A DNA stretch of 64,000 nt from Monosporascus cannonballus (Eukaryota > Ascomycota > Sordariomycetes > Xylariales). Positions within the stretch are counted from its first letter, which is position 1. Each line of letters starts with the position of its first letter. The translations under genes and the position numbers were made by a program. Below the pieces are notes generated by a model, which did no database searches, was not told the DNA's origin, and worked only from the letters and a program-made list of their open reading frames with translations. This document shows, in pieces, positions 11,857 through 25,009 of the stretch. The stretch is taken from assembly GCA_004154925.1 (NCBI GenBank), contig QJNS01000162.1:62001-126000 (forward strand), written 5' to 3'.

Positions 11857-12233
11857 TATTATAACCTAGCGGTTTTGCCTTCCTCACAGAGGGTCGGGCC
11901 CACAAAAAGGACAAAACTCGATCTCCGCCAACATATCACGGAACTAACTTGAAGGTTTCAAGGTGCCCAGGACCTTAGACCCCTTAAGCCGACGAAAAAG
12001 CTTAAAAGGTTTAAATTATTTTATATATTAAGCTAAAATAAAATATATGCGATCGTTATTTTCCATAACTTAAATAATATTTACTTATAATAATAATTTA
12101 TTATTTACAATGCTTTTAATATTACGAGATATAATACGTTATTATAGTTATTATATAATTTTTAAGATATTCCTATTAATATAAATTTGTACTATTAAGG
12201 TTTAATAATTAGTTAAATGTTATAATTATTATA
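11857..12233 (+). repeat. C 5' LTR (U3 type 2)
   Basis: 377 bp, starting TATTATAACCTAGCGG. The U3 is richer in G and C than its surroundings (about 11870-12000) and holds CCTTAGACCCCTTAAGCCG, related to the TTAAG array of type 3. The R/U5 half matches all other LTRs. Confidence 0.87.
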
Positions 12234-12344
12234 TATTATAAGTTTTTGTTTAATAATTTTGTTAAACTTTGAACAATATCACCAATATTATATTTCCTAG
12301 TAAATAGCCCGAACAGCTTACTTATTAATCCGTAATAACCCGGA

Positions 12345-13699
12345 TATTAAAATAAAATCCGAAAAAAAGAACCGTTTCGCCTTTTTCGAAGAGAATTTTT
12401 AGACGTTTAGATATTATAAACGAACGTATTATTCAGCATAAGAAAAATAATAATAACCTTATAACGTCCTTTTAAGCTGCCCATAAAAGGCTTAAGGGGA
12501 AAAAAGTCCTGGAGATTAAAAAAACTTTTTTGAATAAATTAAATTATTTACCTAAGTTTTATTAAAAAATTCAAAAAGGTCCTTAATCTTTCCACGCCAG
12601 AGCTTTTCGACAGAATTTCGATCAAAATATAACTATTTTTAATTTAATACTGAACTTATTGCGGGTATTATCCTATTTGATTAATTACGCCTATCATATA
12701 AGTCGAATTCGGAATCGAACGACTTACCAGAAATACAGTTATTTAATTTAAACCCATTATAAGGGAATACGTTATTTTATTAATCGAAAATTGAAATTCG
12801 GAAATAATAAAGATTTTTAACAATTATAAACGAAAAAACAAGAACCAAAATATAAATGTAGTAATTACAATGAAAAGGATTAATATCCAGTTACAATAAT
12901 AAGTTAATTTAATTAGATTTTAAAGTAAATTTAAAGGAAAATATTAATATCTCAATTTTGTGATATTTTAAAAATAAAATATAGGAAAAACTTTTTAAGC
13001 TTAATCGGCCTCATTATTTGTCGGATTATATCGTAATAATAATCAAGATTAATAATCAACAATACGCTTGGCACATTAAAAGCACTAAAGGGAAAATAAT
13101 TACAAGCCCCGATATACGGCTAATATTAATGTTTTTCGACGCGGTAATATTTTTTAGGGCATGGAACTAGGACTTATAAAACTAGGAGCCACTTACAAAA
13201 AGGACTAAAGCTAGACCAAAAATTGCAATTAAAACAAAATAGAGCATAGAGCAGCGTGGTATAGGGTATCTAAAAAGCCCCGTCAAATTAATTAAAAACC
13301 TAAACCTGAAGGAGAATCCAGAAAATATCAAAAAAAGCAAATTTATTAACATAATGCGGCCTAAATACGTATTAAACTTCCTATAACGAAAATTCTAATA
13401 AGGAATACGAAACGCCACGAAGCTAACCTAATAAATATCGCGAATATAACAAAAAGCATTAAAAAGATAATTACGTATATACCGGGATTAAATATAAAAC
13501 TTTTGCCCCGGAATCTTTAATCGATTCGACAAAATACATATCATATATTGCCGACAACGAAAATATCCAGATTACGAAAAATAAAAACAATATATTTACG
13601 GCGATAATACCTATATATATTATAAAGGAATCGACTTTTTAAACCGAACCGCAAATAACAAAAACAATAAATAATATTATCGATATTTTCGATTTATAA
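12345..13699 (+). pseudogene. gag: C gag remnant
   Basis: Aligned along its length with the gag of B1 and F. The zinc-knuckle end is seen at about 13215-13265, where His-Arg-Ala-Ala-Trp-Tyr leads into RVSKKPR; the last Tyr stands where the fourth zinc ligand (Cys) is expected. The block ends at TAA (13697-13699) after the shared IDIFDL. Broken by many stops. Confidence 0.75.
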
Positions 13700-14270
13700 G
13701 CCCAGAAAATATTTAATAATTAATCGAAATAAAAGGGTAACCCAAAGAAAAGCAGTATTTACAGGAAAATCTGCTTGGTTATTATAGGTGATATAATTAT
13801 TAAACAAAAAAAATTAATTTAGTACATTATAAAAAAGTACTGTGAAAACATTATTCCGAATTTTTATTTTCGATTAATATTTATTATAATCCTTTACGAA
13901 AAGAGGGTCCTTAAGGAAGAAGTATATTAAGTTACAGGAGAACTTTAAATTAACATTTACTATAACTTATAATAGAATATATTCGAAACCATAAGAAAAT
14001 ATTTTACTTAATAAAGAAAGAAACTAAAACAAAACTTAAAATAATTAGTATAATTTTAAACAACAATACGTCGGCAATAACGATAAATATAATAGCTTAA
14101 TACGGTAAATACCGAAATATGAGTAAGATTCGAAAAACTCGAATAAATATTAAAAGAAAAAGGTTATTTGTAAAATAACTGCAAAATAACAAAATTTCAA
14201 ATAATTAAAGAGAATTCTGAAAAGAGTTTTAAACGTTACGGTATAAGCCGATAATAACCTTATAACTTGG

Positions 14271-16010
14271 GTTATATAAATTAAAACGTATTAATATATT
14301 ATAATAATAAATTGCGGAGCTTTGGGAGGAAATTATATTATAATAAACGTAATTAATAAATTTAAGCTATTATGGAAATATAAATTAAAACCTTATATAA
14401 TAATTAACACAGAAGGTTAAGAATTCGCTTACAATAATGGAAAGATTATACGCCAAATTAATTACGTTAAGATTTGTATTTAAAAACGATCCCAGATAAT
14501 TAATTTCGATATCGTTTTGTTTAAAAGTTACCATATATTTTTAAGATTACTGTAAATATGCCGGTACGGAATTCTGATTAATAAAAGGATTGGCCAGGTA
14601 AAATTTATTTTATATCTTATTAGCAGATACAAAAACAAAAAATCGAGATCTCAATATTTAATCGAAAATAGGGACAAATAGAGGCATAAAGATATAATAA
14701 AAGCCGTATTACCTAAGAGTACAAAATATTAAAAAAATAAACGTTAAAGAAAAAAAAGTTATATTATTATTATTATTATTAAAACGAATTTAAAGTAATT
14801 AAGTAACGAGTTAGAATAACAATTTTAAATGTTAGAAAATTTAATTAATATATTAATATAATATTAAACACACGAACAATTTTTTAAAAACGAACTTAAT
14901 ACAAAATTACGGGAATATAGCAAATAAAATCGTAAGATAGTTTTTAAAGAAAACTTTGAACGAAATTGCACCCCATTATAACCTTAACGGAAACGAATTA
15001 TATATTTTTCGAAGGTATCTGGAAAATCAATTTTAAAAAGAATAGATTCGACTGCCGAAATTATCAGCAAAATACCGTATATTCTTCGTACCAAAAAAAC
15101 AAAAAATTATAACTTGTGGTTAATTGCCGATAACTAAATAACATTATTATTAAAAATCGAGTATTATTATTGTTAATTACAATAATAAAAAACCGCTTTT
15201 ACGGCAATAAATAGTTTACAACATTTGATTTTAAAGATAAATATAATCTAATTAAAATTAAAAAATAATACGAATGAAAAACAATTTTTAAAACAAAATA
15301 GAGATTAATTGAATACTTGATCACAGTAATAAGATTTACGAACGTACTAGTAACCTTCCAATAAATAATTAATTATATATTACGGGAATATTTTGATATT
15401 TTCGTTTTTTGCTATTTCGACGACATTCTTATTTTCTTAAAAACGGAAAAGGTATTTGCACAATACGGTTATAAATTTTTTTTTAAATTTTTCAAAACGT
15501 AAGGTTATTTGTTAACAGAAAAAAAATTAATTTTAGATACAACAAGTAAAATATCTAGAACATATTATTACTCCAGGACATATTAGAATAAGCTCTAAGA
15601 AAGTCGCTGCAGTTATAACATGGCAAACGCCAACCATAGTAAAAAAGTATAGGTATTCCTTAGATTCGCCAATTATTATAAAACGTTTATTCAAAATTTT
15701 AGCAGAATAACTATATCTTTAACGGATTTTATGAAAAAGAAAGTTTAAATAAAGGTTCGAAACAAAAGAAACGCTTCAAGATATTAAGAATACAATTATT
15801 AATAAGTGAATATTAATTATATATAATTTCAATCGTTTCGTCGAATTAAAAACCGATATTTCGGCTTCTTCGTTAAACGTAATAATCGATAACGAAATAA
15901 TTAAGACAAATTATATCTTATTATATTTTTTTATATAAATTAAACGGCGCCAAGATTAATTACGGCATTCTAGTTAAGAAATTAATGGCCATTATTATGG
16001 CATTCCAAAA
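14271..16010 (+). pseudogene. pol: C pol, 5' part: protease, RT, start of RNase H
   Basis: The retropepsin at about 14280-14630 shows its active-site loop as IINCGALGG (Asn at 14310-14312 where Asp is expected), then KFKLLWKYKLKPY and NFDIVLF. RT spans about 14890-15700, with Tyr-Phe-Asp-Asp at 15413-15424, so both catalytic Asp codons survive; Phe is a RIP product of Leu. RNase H starts about 15750 and is cut by D after KELMAIIMAF-like sequence at 16010. Confidence 0.87.
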
Positions 16011-16397
16011 TGTGACGGGTAAGCAGTTTAACCAACTATTAAACCTTAAGTCGACGGGTTTATGTTAGGAGGAGTATCGTGGGAATCTGAGCAATAGATA
16101 TAGTAATCGTATTACGTCTCTTAATACCAAGAGTGTAAAAGCGTATTGTAAACGATTGGTATTAATGAAAATTATAAACTAAAGCTATCTATATTATGGA
16201 ATTAATAAGCGTATATATCTTTATAGGTTAATTGAATCTTTATTACATCTCGACGTTGTTATAGATCTAATATTATTAAATTCGGTTAATTTTATATGGA
16301 TTTATTTGGATCTTGACGCTAAAGGAGATCCAAATTACGTAACCCTTTTTTGTGGGTCCGACCGTTTTTGTGGCCGACCTTGGGTTAGGTTATAATA
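16011..16397 (-). repeat. D 3' LTR (U3 type 4)
   Basis: 387 bp, intact TGTGACGG start on the plus strand, ending TTATAATA. TTACGTAA lies at 16335-16342. The U3 has several AGATCT/GGATC words. The flanking CAATCTCCCC (16398 onward) is the reversed polypurine tract. Confidence 0.9.
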
Positions 16398-16439
16398 CAA
16401 TCTCCCCTTTCCTAAGATCTTCGCCCTTAAAGATTTTTT

Positions 16440-17040
16440 TCCTAATAAGTTATCTTTCTTTATTATAACAGGTCGTGTTGCTAACCGCAAATTTCGCAGT
16501 CGTCTTAATCAAAAAGAAAGCCTAGATTTTCTGGCTGTTTATATTATTAAATTCGGTTTTGAAATTATCCCGTATACGCCTTATTTCGAAAATGGTATTA
16601 AATGTCAAATAATTACAAAAATTCGTCGTTATAACGAATATATTAAGAACTGTCGTCGTTACCATAGTTTTGGCGTCCTAATTTGATTTTTTGCCTCGTA
16701 TTAAAAAAAAAGAATCGTGTAAATTACGGAAAAGCTCTTGCTAAAAAAACGTTTTTACGCCTTTAGTAAAAATTGAAAAAGGATTTAGTACGCAAGCAGT
16801 ATAACATTAACAAAATTATTAATTACTTTCTTTGTGTTTATTGTTAAAAAGATTTCTTTACATTCAGGTAGTTAAAATTATTAATCGCGGTTTTTAATTA
16901 ATAAATAAGCTGGACGAACAGAAGCGTATGGAGGCCGAGGCTTCTCTTTTCATGCCATCCCTGGATTCCCTTAATTAATTTATTTCCGAGAACCTTAATT
17001 AGGGGGCTTTCCTTAATAATCCCGTCGCCGTTAGTAAAAG
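16440..17040 (+). pseudogene. D antisense Zn2Cys6-like ORF
   Basis: Starts about 45 bp from the LTR, opposite in strand to gag-pol. A basic region (NRKFRSRLNQK) precedes the cluster at 16573-16662, whose six register positions read Tyr, Tyr, Cys, Tyr, Tyr, Tyr, with QIITKIRR between positions 3 and 4. Open for about 80 codons until the stop at 16684, after which frames are broken. The 3' part (16960-17060) keeps ENLNQG-like and SKSSLTG-like words next to the chromodomain. Its cluster differs from those of B1/H/I and E1/G, and so does its U3. Confidence 0.7.
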
Positions 17041-17074
17041 TTCTTTAACAGGCGTTAGGAATTAATAAGAATTT

Positions 17075-20000
17075 TGGCAGGTTTTCAAATGTTTTCGGAA
17101 TCCGGATGCTTTTTCCACTTAATTAGATATTAGGTAAGTCCGTTTTAATTTCGCATGTCGAATATCTTTTCTATTTCGTACGTTTATTCGTTTTTTATTT
17201 CCACGTCGTTTTGTACCGTATATAGCTTAATTATATCTGATGTTAATTCGAATAAGGAAACGTAAAAAATTAAATGGAATTTGATTTTTGGCAAAAGTTT
17301 TAATTAATAACTATTTTCTAAGATTTTTTTGGCGATTTTATATAGACCGATATATTTGAAATCAGGTTTTTTGTTTGGTTTTTTTTTAAATGTTTTTTGT
17401 AAAAAAAAAAACAATTTCCCCTTTTTCGAAAGTTAATCTTTTTAACTTTTTTTGGTTATAATATTTGCTTATTTAATTTCGTACGAATTTTAATTTTTTA
17501 TTTATTTCTTAATATAATTATCGTAATTATTTTGACGTAAGGATTATTTTAATATTGATTAAATTTCCGTTACATATTTTTCTGTAAATTTCTGGAATAC
17601 AACCAAAATTTGCGTTTATTTATATTATTTTAATGTTTTCGTAATAATTAATATTATATATTAATTATCTAATTAGTAATTCTTTAATCTAATTATTTTT
17701 TTATAATTAATATAACATCGCAAGTAAGTTTTTAAAGTTTAATTTATTTATTTTATTTATTTATCCGTTCATGGTTTAAATACGTCAAATGATTTGTGGT
17801 TTAAATTGATTTATGTTATAAAACTTTGCTAAAATTTAAATACGAATATCGATCTTTTATTTGATATAATTCTTATTGGTAATTCGTATATATTAAAAAT
17901 GTATTTAAAAAAATATATATATTAGTTATTTACTGTTTATATCCTTATAATATAATAAGAAATACGAAAGTTTTGTAAATCGGTCGACGATTACGAAAAT
18001 GTTATCGTAATGTATTCCCGTAATTGGGTGTTTTAACATAAAAAATTTGGTAATAAAATCAAATATAACTAAATTTTATAGATGCTTTGCGATTATTAAT
18101 AGTTATAATTTTCCGTCTGGCTTTTATCGTTAAGCTTTTGTTTTAGCGCAAATATCGCATTACCGTATAATCCTTTATACCGTTATTTTTATTTTAAAAA
18201 AGGAATATGTACGTTAAAGTCGTTTTAAGGTTTTGTAAATCCTTGGATACCCGTATAACTAATATTCGTATATTTTTTGTACTAAAGCTTTTTAATATTT
18301 TTCTGGAATATGTATTTTATCCGTTCTTTGGTTTTCTGGAAGGCCGTTATTATATTGCTGGATTTTCTCATATATATTGTTAAGTATTGCCCGAATTATC
18401 GTAATTTGTTTGAGGCGGAAATATTTGTCTGTAGTAGTATCAAAAATTATATTGTTAGTTTTGAATAATTTTGTAAGGTTTGCTTATTTATTTAAAGTAT
18501 TTGTTTGGTTATTTTTCGAACTCTTTTTATAAATAATAATGAAATTCAAAATTTATTAAATTTTTTGCATAACGAAATTATTGTTTTATAAATCTTTTAA
18601 TCGTGGGAAATCGAGTAAAATTTTAGTAATCTGTATAAACCTTAACTTGGTATAAGGTTCTTTTTAAGAAATACTTAAATTCCCGAAATGCCATAATAAT
18701 AGCTATAAACTTTTTATCTGGAATGCCGCAATTAAGCCTGTTTTTTTTAATTTCAACAAAATAAATATAATAAGCTATAATTTGCCTGAAATATTTTGTT
18801 ATTTCATTATTACGTTTAACACGTAATTCGAAATATCGGTTTTTAGTTTAATAAGGTGGTTTAAATTGTACATAATTAATATTGGTTCGTTCATAATTAT
18901 ATTTTTAATTTCCTGAAATATTCTTTTTGTATCTGGCATATATTTAATTTTTTTTGTAAAACCTATTAGGGGTATAGATATTTTGTTAAAGTTTTGAATA
19001 AACCTTTTGTAATAATTAACGAATTTAATGAATACTTATAGTTTTTTAATTATTATTAACGATTTGTTATTTTATAATTATAACGATTTTGGTAAGATTT
19101 ATTTTAATATTTTTTGAGGTAACAATATATTCGAGATATCTTATTTTTTATATATGAAATTAATTTTTATTCCGTTAATAAATAACCTTGTATTGGGTAA
19201 AACTTAAAGAATTTTATAAATATATTTTGTATATATTTTTTTATTTTTGAAAAGAGAAAAATGTTGTTATAGTAATATATAACGAAAATATTGAGATATT
19301 TTTATAATACGTAATTAATTATTTGCGGGAAGGTTATTCATATCTTCGTAAATCTTATTTATGTAATTAAATATTTAAATAATCAGTATTTCTTTTTAAA
19401 AAATATTTTTTTATTTGGATTTTCTTTTCTCATTTTAATAAGGTCATATTTATTTTTAAGATTAAAAGTTATAAACTATTCAATGCCGTAAAGTTCGTTT
19501 TTTATTTTTGTAATTAAAAATAATGGTATTCCATTTTCAATAGTAATATTATTTGTTTATTGATGATTAATTATTAATGGTAGTTTTTTTATTTTTTCAA
19601 GTACGAAAAACATAAGGTATTTTGCCGGTAATTTCGAAAATCGAATTTATCTTTTTCATAACTAATTTTCCAGAGATTTTTTAAAAGTACGTAATTTGTT
19701 TTTGCTAAAGGTATAAATAAGGTAAAACTTTATCGAAAACCTTTTTCTTAAGGATTATTTCGTAATTTTATTCGTCATATTGTGTTAAATTTATATCGAA
19801 TTTTGTCTTAAAAAATTGCTTATATCTATAATATTATAGTAATACATTAATTAAGTTTTGTAACCTTTGGGACCATTATTTTTTAGGTCGTTTTTTAATT
19901 ACTTTAATTTCACTTTAATAATAATAATAATACGTCGTATCTTTCTTTAATATTCGTTTTTTTTCTTGTATTTTGTTCCTTTAAGTGGTAAGGTTTTTAT

Positions 20001-20450
20001 CGTATCCTTATGCCTATATTCGTTATTATTTTTAATCGAATATTAAGATCTTAATTTTTCTTTTTTTCGTTTATTAATAACATATAAACGAACTTTACCT
20101 AGCCAATTCCGCCGTTAATTAGAATTCCGTATTGGGGTATTAATAATAATTTTGATATCATATCGTAATTTCCAAATAAAACGATATTAAAATTAATTAT
20201 TTAATATCGTCCTTAAATCAAAATCTTAGAGTAATTAATTTTTCGTATAACTTTTCCATAATCGTAAACGAATTCCTGATTTTTGGTATTTATCGTTATG
20301 TAAAGTTTTAACTTATATTTCCATAATAATATAAATTTATTGATTATATATCATATAACATAATTCTCCCTTAAAGTTCCGTAATTTATTATTGCGATAT
20401 ATTAAGACATTTTAATTCTTATTTTCAAAATAATAAAATTATTAATATTT
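17075..20450 (-). pseudogene. pol: D pol remnant
   Basis: Minus strand, protease at the right (about 20060-20440), then RT about 18900-19700, RNase H about 18480-18900, integrase about 17240-18470, chromodomain about 17075-17235. The RT active site near 19270-19290 reads Tyr-Tyr-Asn-Asn, so both catalytic Asp codons were lost by G-to-A change. The whole block aligns collinearly with G and K. Confidence 0.85.
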
Positions 20451-20994
20451 TTTATCGTCGCGTTTAAAACTTTTCTTAGGACTGTCTTTTAACTTCTTTG
20501 GGTTCTATTATTTTGCGGCTTTTTTATAAATCACCTTCTTTTAAATTTCTATCCGAATTTATCGAATTTTGCTTATATTTCTTTATTTAAAGCATTAAGC
20601 TGCTGTATTTATTATTATTGCCGGCATATTCTTTTTTCGAATTGTATTAATTACATTTAATATTCTTATAATATTTTTCCTTATCGAATAAAGTATTATT
20701 TTATATTTATGATTGCATCCTATTATATATTGTCCTTCTTATCGTTCTATAAGTCTTTTATAAACTAACTTATTCTTTCTTTAATAACTTTTTTGGAGTG
20801 ATTTATAATAAATATTAATTGAAATTGGAAATCCGTAATAACGTTTTCATAATGCTTTTTTACCGTACGTTAAATTAAATTGTTTTTCATTTAATAATTA
20901 CATTATTTATAATAATAAAAAAGGTTTTTTTACGGATATAACTTCTTTCCGGGCTTGCTTTTTATTTCGGCCAACTGTTAAATATTTTTTGGGG

Positions 20995-22330
20995 TTATGG
21001 TTCGAAGTTATTAATATTATTACTTATCGTTCTTATTATTTTCGGTACGGTTTGAAAAATCGAATCGTTTATAATATATATGGGTAATTCGTTCGTAAAT
21101 ATATTATTTTTACTTTTCGTAACCGGGATATTTTCGTTATCGACAGTATATGGCGTATATTTTGTCGTATTAATTAATGTTTCCGAAATAAATTTATTTA
21201 TTTAGTTTTAGTATTTTCGTAATTACCCTTATAATGCGTTTTGCTGTACTTGCGATATTTATTAAATTGACTTTTTGTTTTTTCGTATTTTGTATCGAAT
21301 TCCCTATCGTAATAACTTTTGTTAGACTTTTTGTTATAAGCCTAATATATATTTGGCTTAAATTATATAAATAGCTTTGCTATTGGTTTTTTGGTTATTT
21401 CTAGATTAGCTTTTCGAAATAGGGATCTAATTCTTTTATTGTAATTGTTTGGGCTTTTTGCATTTGTAAGCCTTATATCCCATTTTGCGATAATTAAAGC
21501 ATTTAATTTGGCTTTAATTTTATTTATGGGTAACGCTGAATTCCTTAAGTTCTGGCACCGTTCCGTAAGAAGTAAAAGGTATATCTCGATTTTTCCTTTG
21601 GTTAAACTTATTATATCCCTAACGTAAGGCATATTATCCTTTTTTTTCTTATTATTTTTTAAACTATTGATTATAAACCTTAATTACCTTTATAATATAC
21701 TGGTTCAGGGCAATTAATTGTTTAATCCGAATAATTTTATTTTTTATATTATCTTTTAAATTTTTATAAAATATATCGATAAAGGCGTTAACCTTATCGT
21801 TTCTTTATTCCGCTTTTGCCGCAAAACTTTTGAAAGTTACGGCGTATTTGGATACGGGTCCTTTTTATCGGAGTTATAGGAATTATTAAGTCGTAAATTG
21901 TTTTTTATCCGGATTACCGAAATTATCGCGTATTTTATTTTCGAAATTAATATAAAGTGAAAAAGCCGTATTAATAAAATCCTTTTTATCAAATTTTCCT
22001 ATTTCAAAGAGAATGTTTTTAATGGGTTTAAATTAATTAACCGTGTTTTCAGTTAGGTATATTGTTATTATTAGGACCTGATCTACTACGTTGTTAAGGT
22101 TTAGGAAACGAAAGTAAATTCGTACCTAAATTAAAAAAGTTTAAAAGTTACCTTTTTTATTATATGGCTCCGGCTTTCTAAATTTTATACGGGCAAAAAA
22201 AGGTAAGGCAGGTAACGTAACCCTGATATATTGGACTTTTTTTTTCAATTCCCGAATTCGAGCTTAAAGTTATTAAGTAAGGGTTTCTTAAACGTTAATT
22301 AATATTTTTATAATATTAAATATTATTTAA
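20995..22330 (-). pseudogene. gag: D gag remnant with clear CCHC zinc knuckle
   Basis: The zinc knuckle at 21460-21501 translates as CFNYRKMGYKAYKC: first and last Cys kept, second Cys and His read as Tyr, exactly as RIP would give from C-x2-C-x4-H-x4-C. The same 14-codon window recurs in G (37620-37661), E1 (28208-28249) and K (62662-62703). The capsid part extends to the leader near 22330. The block ends in a stop (TTA on plus at 20995-20997) at the shared gag-end position. Open frames on both strands at 21363-21632 are this region read out of frame. Confidence 0.85.
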
Positions 22331-22365
22331 AGTTCAACGATATTACTGAATAAAAGCCTATAACG

Positions 22366-22751
22366 TATAACGTCTAAACGGGTTACCTAATTATTAAACC
22401 TTAAGTTAACAAATTTATATTAACAGAAATAATGCAGGAATTTAAATAATAAATATAGTAATCGTATTGCATTTTTTAATACTAAAAGTGTAAAAGCGTA
22501 TGGTTAACGATTAATATTAATAGGTATTATAAGCGAAGGTTATTTAAACTATGGAATTAATAAGCGTATATATCTTTATAGGTTAATTAGATCTTTATTA
22601 GATCTCGACGTTATCACAGATCTAATGCCATTGGATTCGGTTGGTTCTGTATGGATTTATCTGGATCTTGATGCTAAGAGAGATCCAAATCACGTGACCT
22701 TTTTTGTGGGCCCGACCGTCTTTGTGGCCGATCTTGGGTTGTGTTATAACA
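22366..22751 (-). repeat. D 5' LTR (U3 type 4)
   Basis: 386 bp. Less mutated in U3 than its partner, showing AGATCT at about 22590 and 22617, TGGATC and GAGATCC, and ending GTTATAACA. Near the outer end TCACGTGACC replaces the TTACGTAACC seen in the other D LTR. Confidence 0.9.
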
Positions 22752-22756
22752 TAAAA

Positions 22757-24390
22757 GTTTAGGTATTTCTTAAAGGAAAATTTATACCAAATTACAGTTT
22801 ATATAACTTATCAAAATCTTACCCTATTTATTACAACTAACAAACTTACTAAACGATAATTTCGTTATCTGAAAAAATTGGCAAATTTTGATTTCGTTAT
22901 TATATATGAAAACGGAATAGAAAATAATAAATTAAATTCCTTAAATAAGGGACAAAATTTCGAAAAACATTAGTTAAAATTAGCTGTATAAATTTCGATA
23001 CTACTATAAAAAGATATTTACGGCCGCGACAAATTACTATAATTCGAGCAGTACCTTTTGATATATAATTGAAAATCCAGCAATAATCCGACGGTTTTCT
23101 AAAAAGCTCAAAATACAGGATAAAATATAAGATCCAAAAAATATTAAAAAGATTTCATACAAAATATATATAAATATTAGCTATATGAATATCCTGAGAT
23201 AAATAAAACTTTAAAATGATTTTAACGTATATATTCCTTTTTTATATTAAAATTAATAATATAGAAACTGTTATAACAATATCATATTTACGCCAAAATA
23301 AAAGCCTAACAATATAAACAATATCGAAAATTCCAGTTATTACCAATCGAAAAACAATTATAATATTTAATTATATTCGATTTTATTATTAAATTTCTTA
23401 TATGCAGAAATTCAGTTATAAAATTATATTATAATAGTATTTTCGTAATTATCGATCGATTTACAAGTTTTTCTATTTCCTACCATATTATGAAAATACG
23501 CACGCCGGATAAATGATGTATATTATTTTTAAATATATTTTTGTTATATAAGAATTATTAATGGAAATTGGTTTAAATAAAAAATGGATATTTACATTTA
23601 AGTTTTAATAAGGCCTTATAACATAAATCGGCTTAAATTATAAATTATTTAACGTATTTAAACCTTAAATAAATAAATTAAAAAAACGAACGAAGTAGAC
23701 CTTAATAATTTATTTACAGTATTTTATGAATTACGAACAGAATAATTAGGTTAAAAAGATACGTATTATTTAATAAATGTATAATATCAATTATTAGGAA
23801 AATATTAAAATAATATATGAAACCGAAAACTTTGGTTTTATTACAAATATTTATAAAAAAAGTACGGAACGACGATGTAATTAATGTTAAAATAATATTT
23901 ACGTTAAGTTAATTATAATAGATATATTAAGAAAAAAAAGAATTAAAATTTGTAGGTAAATAAAAAAATAAATATTATAATTAAAAAAGTTGAAAAAATA
24001 AATTTTCGAAAAGGAAACAATAATTTTCTTTATTATTAAAAATATTTAAATAAATGGACCTAAAAGAAATCCGATTCTGAATATATTGGTTTATATAAAG
24101 TCGGCCAGAGAATTTTAAAAAACATTTATTAAAACTTTTATTAAATATTAAATTCTCTCTAAAGTTTTACGTGTTCTTATTTAAGATAACACTAAATATA
24201 ATTAAAATAGGTACGGTGTAAAATAAAAAACGAATCAATATACAAAGTAAAAAAGATTTTGGACAAAAGAAAATGAAAAGGATTTATTTCGTATCTAATG
24301 AAATAACAAAACCGCCCGAATTTCGAAAATATTTAGAAATCAACCGAAAGTCTTATTAACGCCTGATACCTGTTAAAGAATTTTTCCCAA
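22757..24390 (+). pseudogene. pol: C pol, 3' part: RNase H, integrase, chromodomain
   Basis: Resumes RNase H in register after D (GTTTAGGTATTTCTTAAAG matches F at 48160). Integrase occupies about 22990-24180 and the chromodomain about 24230-24390, ending in a word that aligns with the NAQHLLKNF-type end of other copies. All frames carry stops. Confidence 0.83.
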
Positions 24391-24409
24391 TAACGATAAA
24401 CGCGTCCTA

Positions 24410-24960
24410 ATTAATAATAAACTAATCAATAGCCAGTATATCAGGTTATTTAGCCGCGGCCTGCGTTAATATAACAGCTATAAAAGCAGGCTTTAATTAT
24501 TATCATTTCTTTTTTAAGCGTTTAAATCTTTTTATGGTTTCCATACCTTTAATATTTCGACGAAATATTTTGATCTTACGGCGACGGAACAGCCGCCTTT
24601 GTTTTTGCAAACGGTCTAGCTTGTTGGTAACCGTTCGTAATAGTATACGAATTTTCTCCTTTTTATAGTTTAAACGAGTATTTTTATGAAAAACCTTTCG
24701 ATATTTAATTTTTTCAAAAGCTGAAAATAATTATAAGAACTGCCATAATAAATATACCGCGTACATTTTAAAAAACCTCGAATAACTTTATATTTTGTAG
24801 CTTTTTTTATATAATGAATATTAAAAAGTTATTTTAAAATTAAAAAGTTTAATACGGTTTAAAAAATAAAAATATTAGGACGTTTACAAAAACGATACCT
24901 TTTTACGTAATCCGATATAATAATTACAAAAAAAGAAAGATTACGTATTAAAATTAATAA
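24410..24960 (-). pseudogene. C antisense Zn2Cys6-like ORF
   Basis: On the minus strand between the chromodomain and the 3' LTR. The cluster at 24733-24822 reads Asn, Tyr, Tyr, Cys, Tyr, Tyr at the six register positions, with KVIRGFLK between positions 3 and 4, almost the KVIRKVLK of G. The downstream coiled-coil-like tail (CRLQKQ-type words, about 24560-24620) also matches G. It has stops and frameshifts. C and G share a TTAAG-type U3 core, in line with linkage of ORF and U3. Confidence 0.65.
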
Positions 24961-25009
24961 ACAAATAATTTGATTTTTAGGGATAAAGATTTTGGAAAAG
25001 GGGAACACG

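Larger units (their letters stand above)
16011..22751 (-). mobile_element. D: Gypsy chromovirus-like element inside C
   Basis: 6741 bp, minus strand. LTRs at 16011-16397 and 22366-22751, with TGTGACGG at one end and TATAACA at the other. The target duplication is CAAAA (16006-16010) and TAAAA (22752-22756), one C-to-T apart. Removing it restores the RNase H of C. This is the third nesting level (D in C in E1). It has a well-preserved zinc knuckle. The stretch 20450-20995 is linker with no recognisable domain. Confidence 0.93.

Noticed and set aside
21363..21632. 89-codon minus ORF and 60-codon plus ORF as possible genes
   Set aside because: The region is the gag of D, but the zinc knuckle is read in another minus-strand frame; these frames are shadows.
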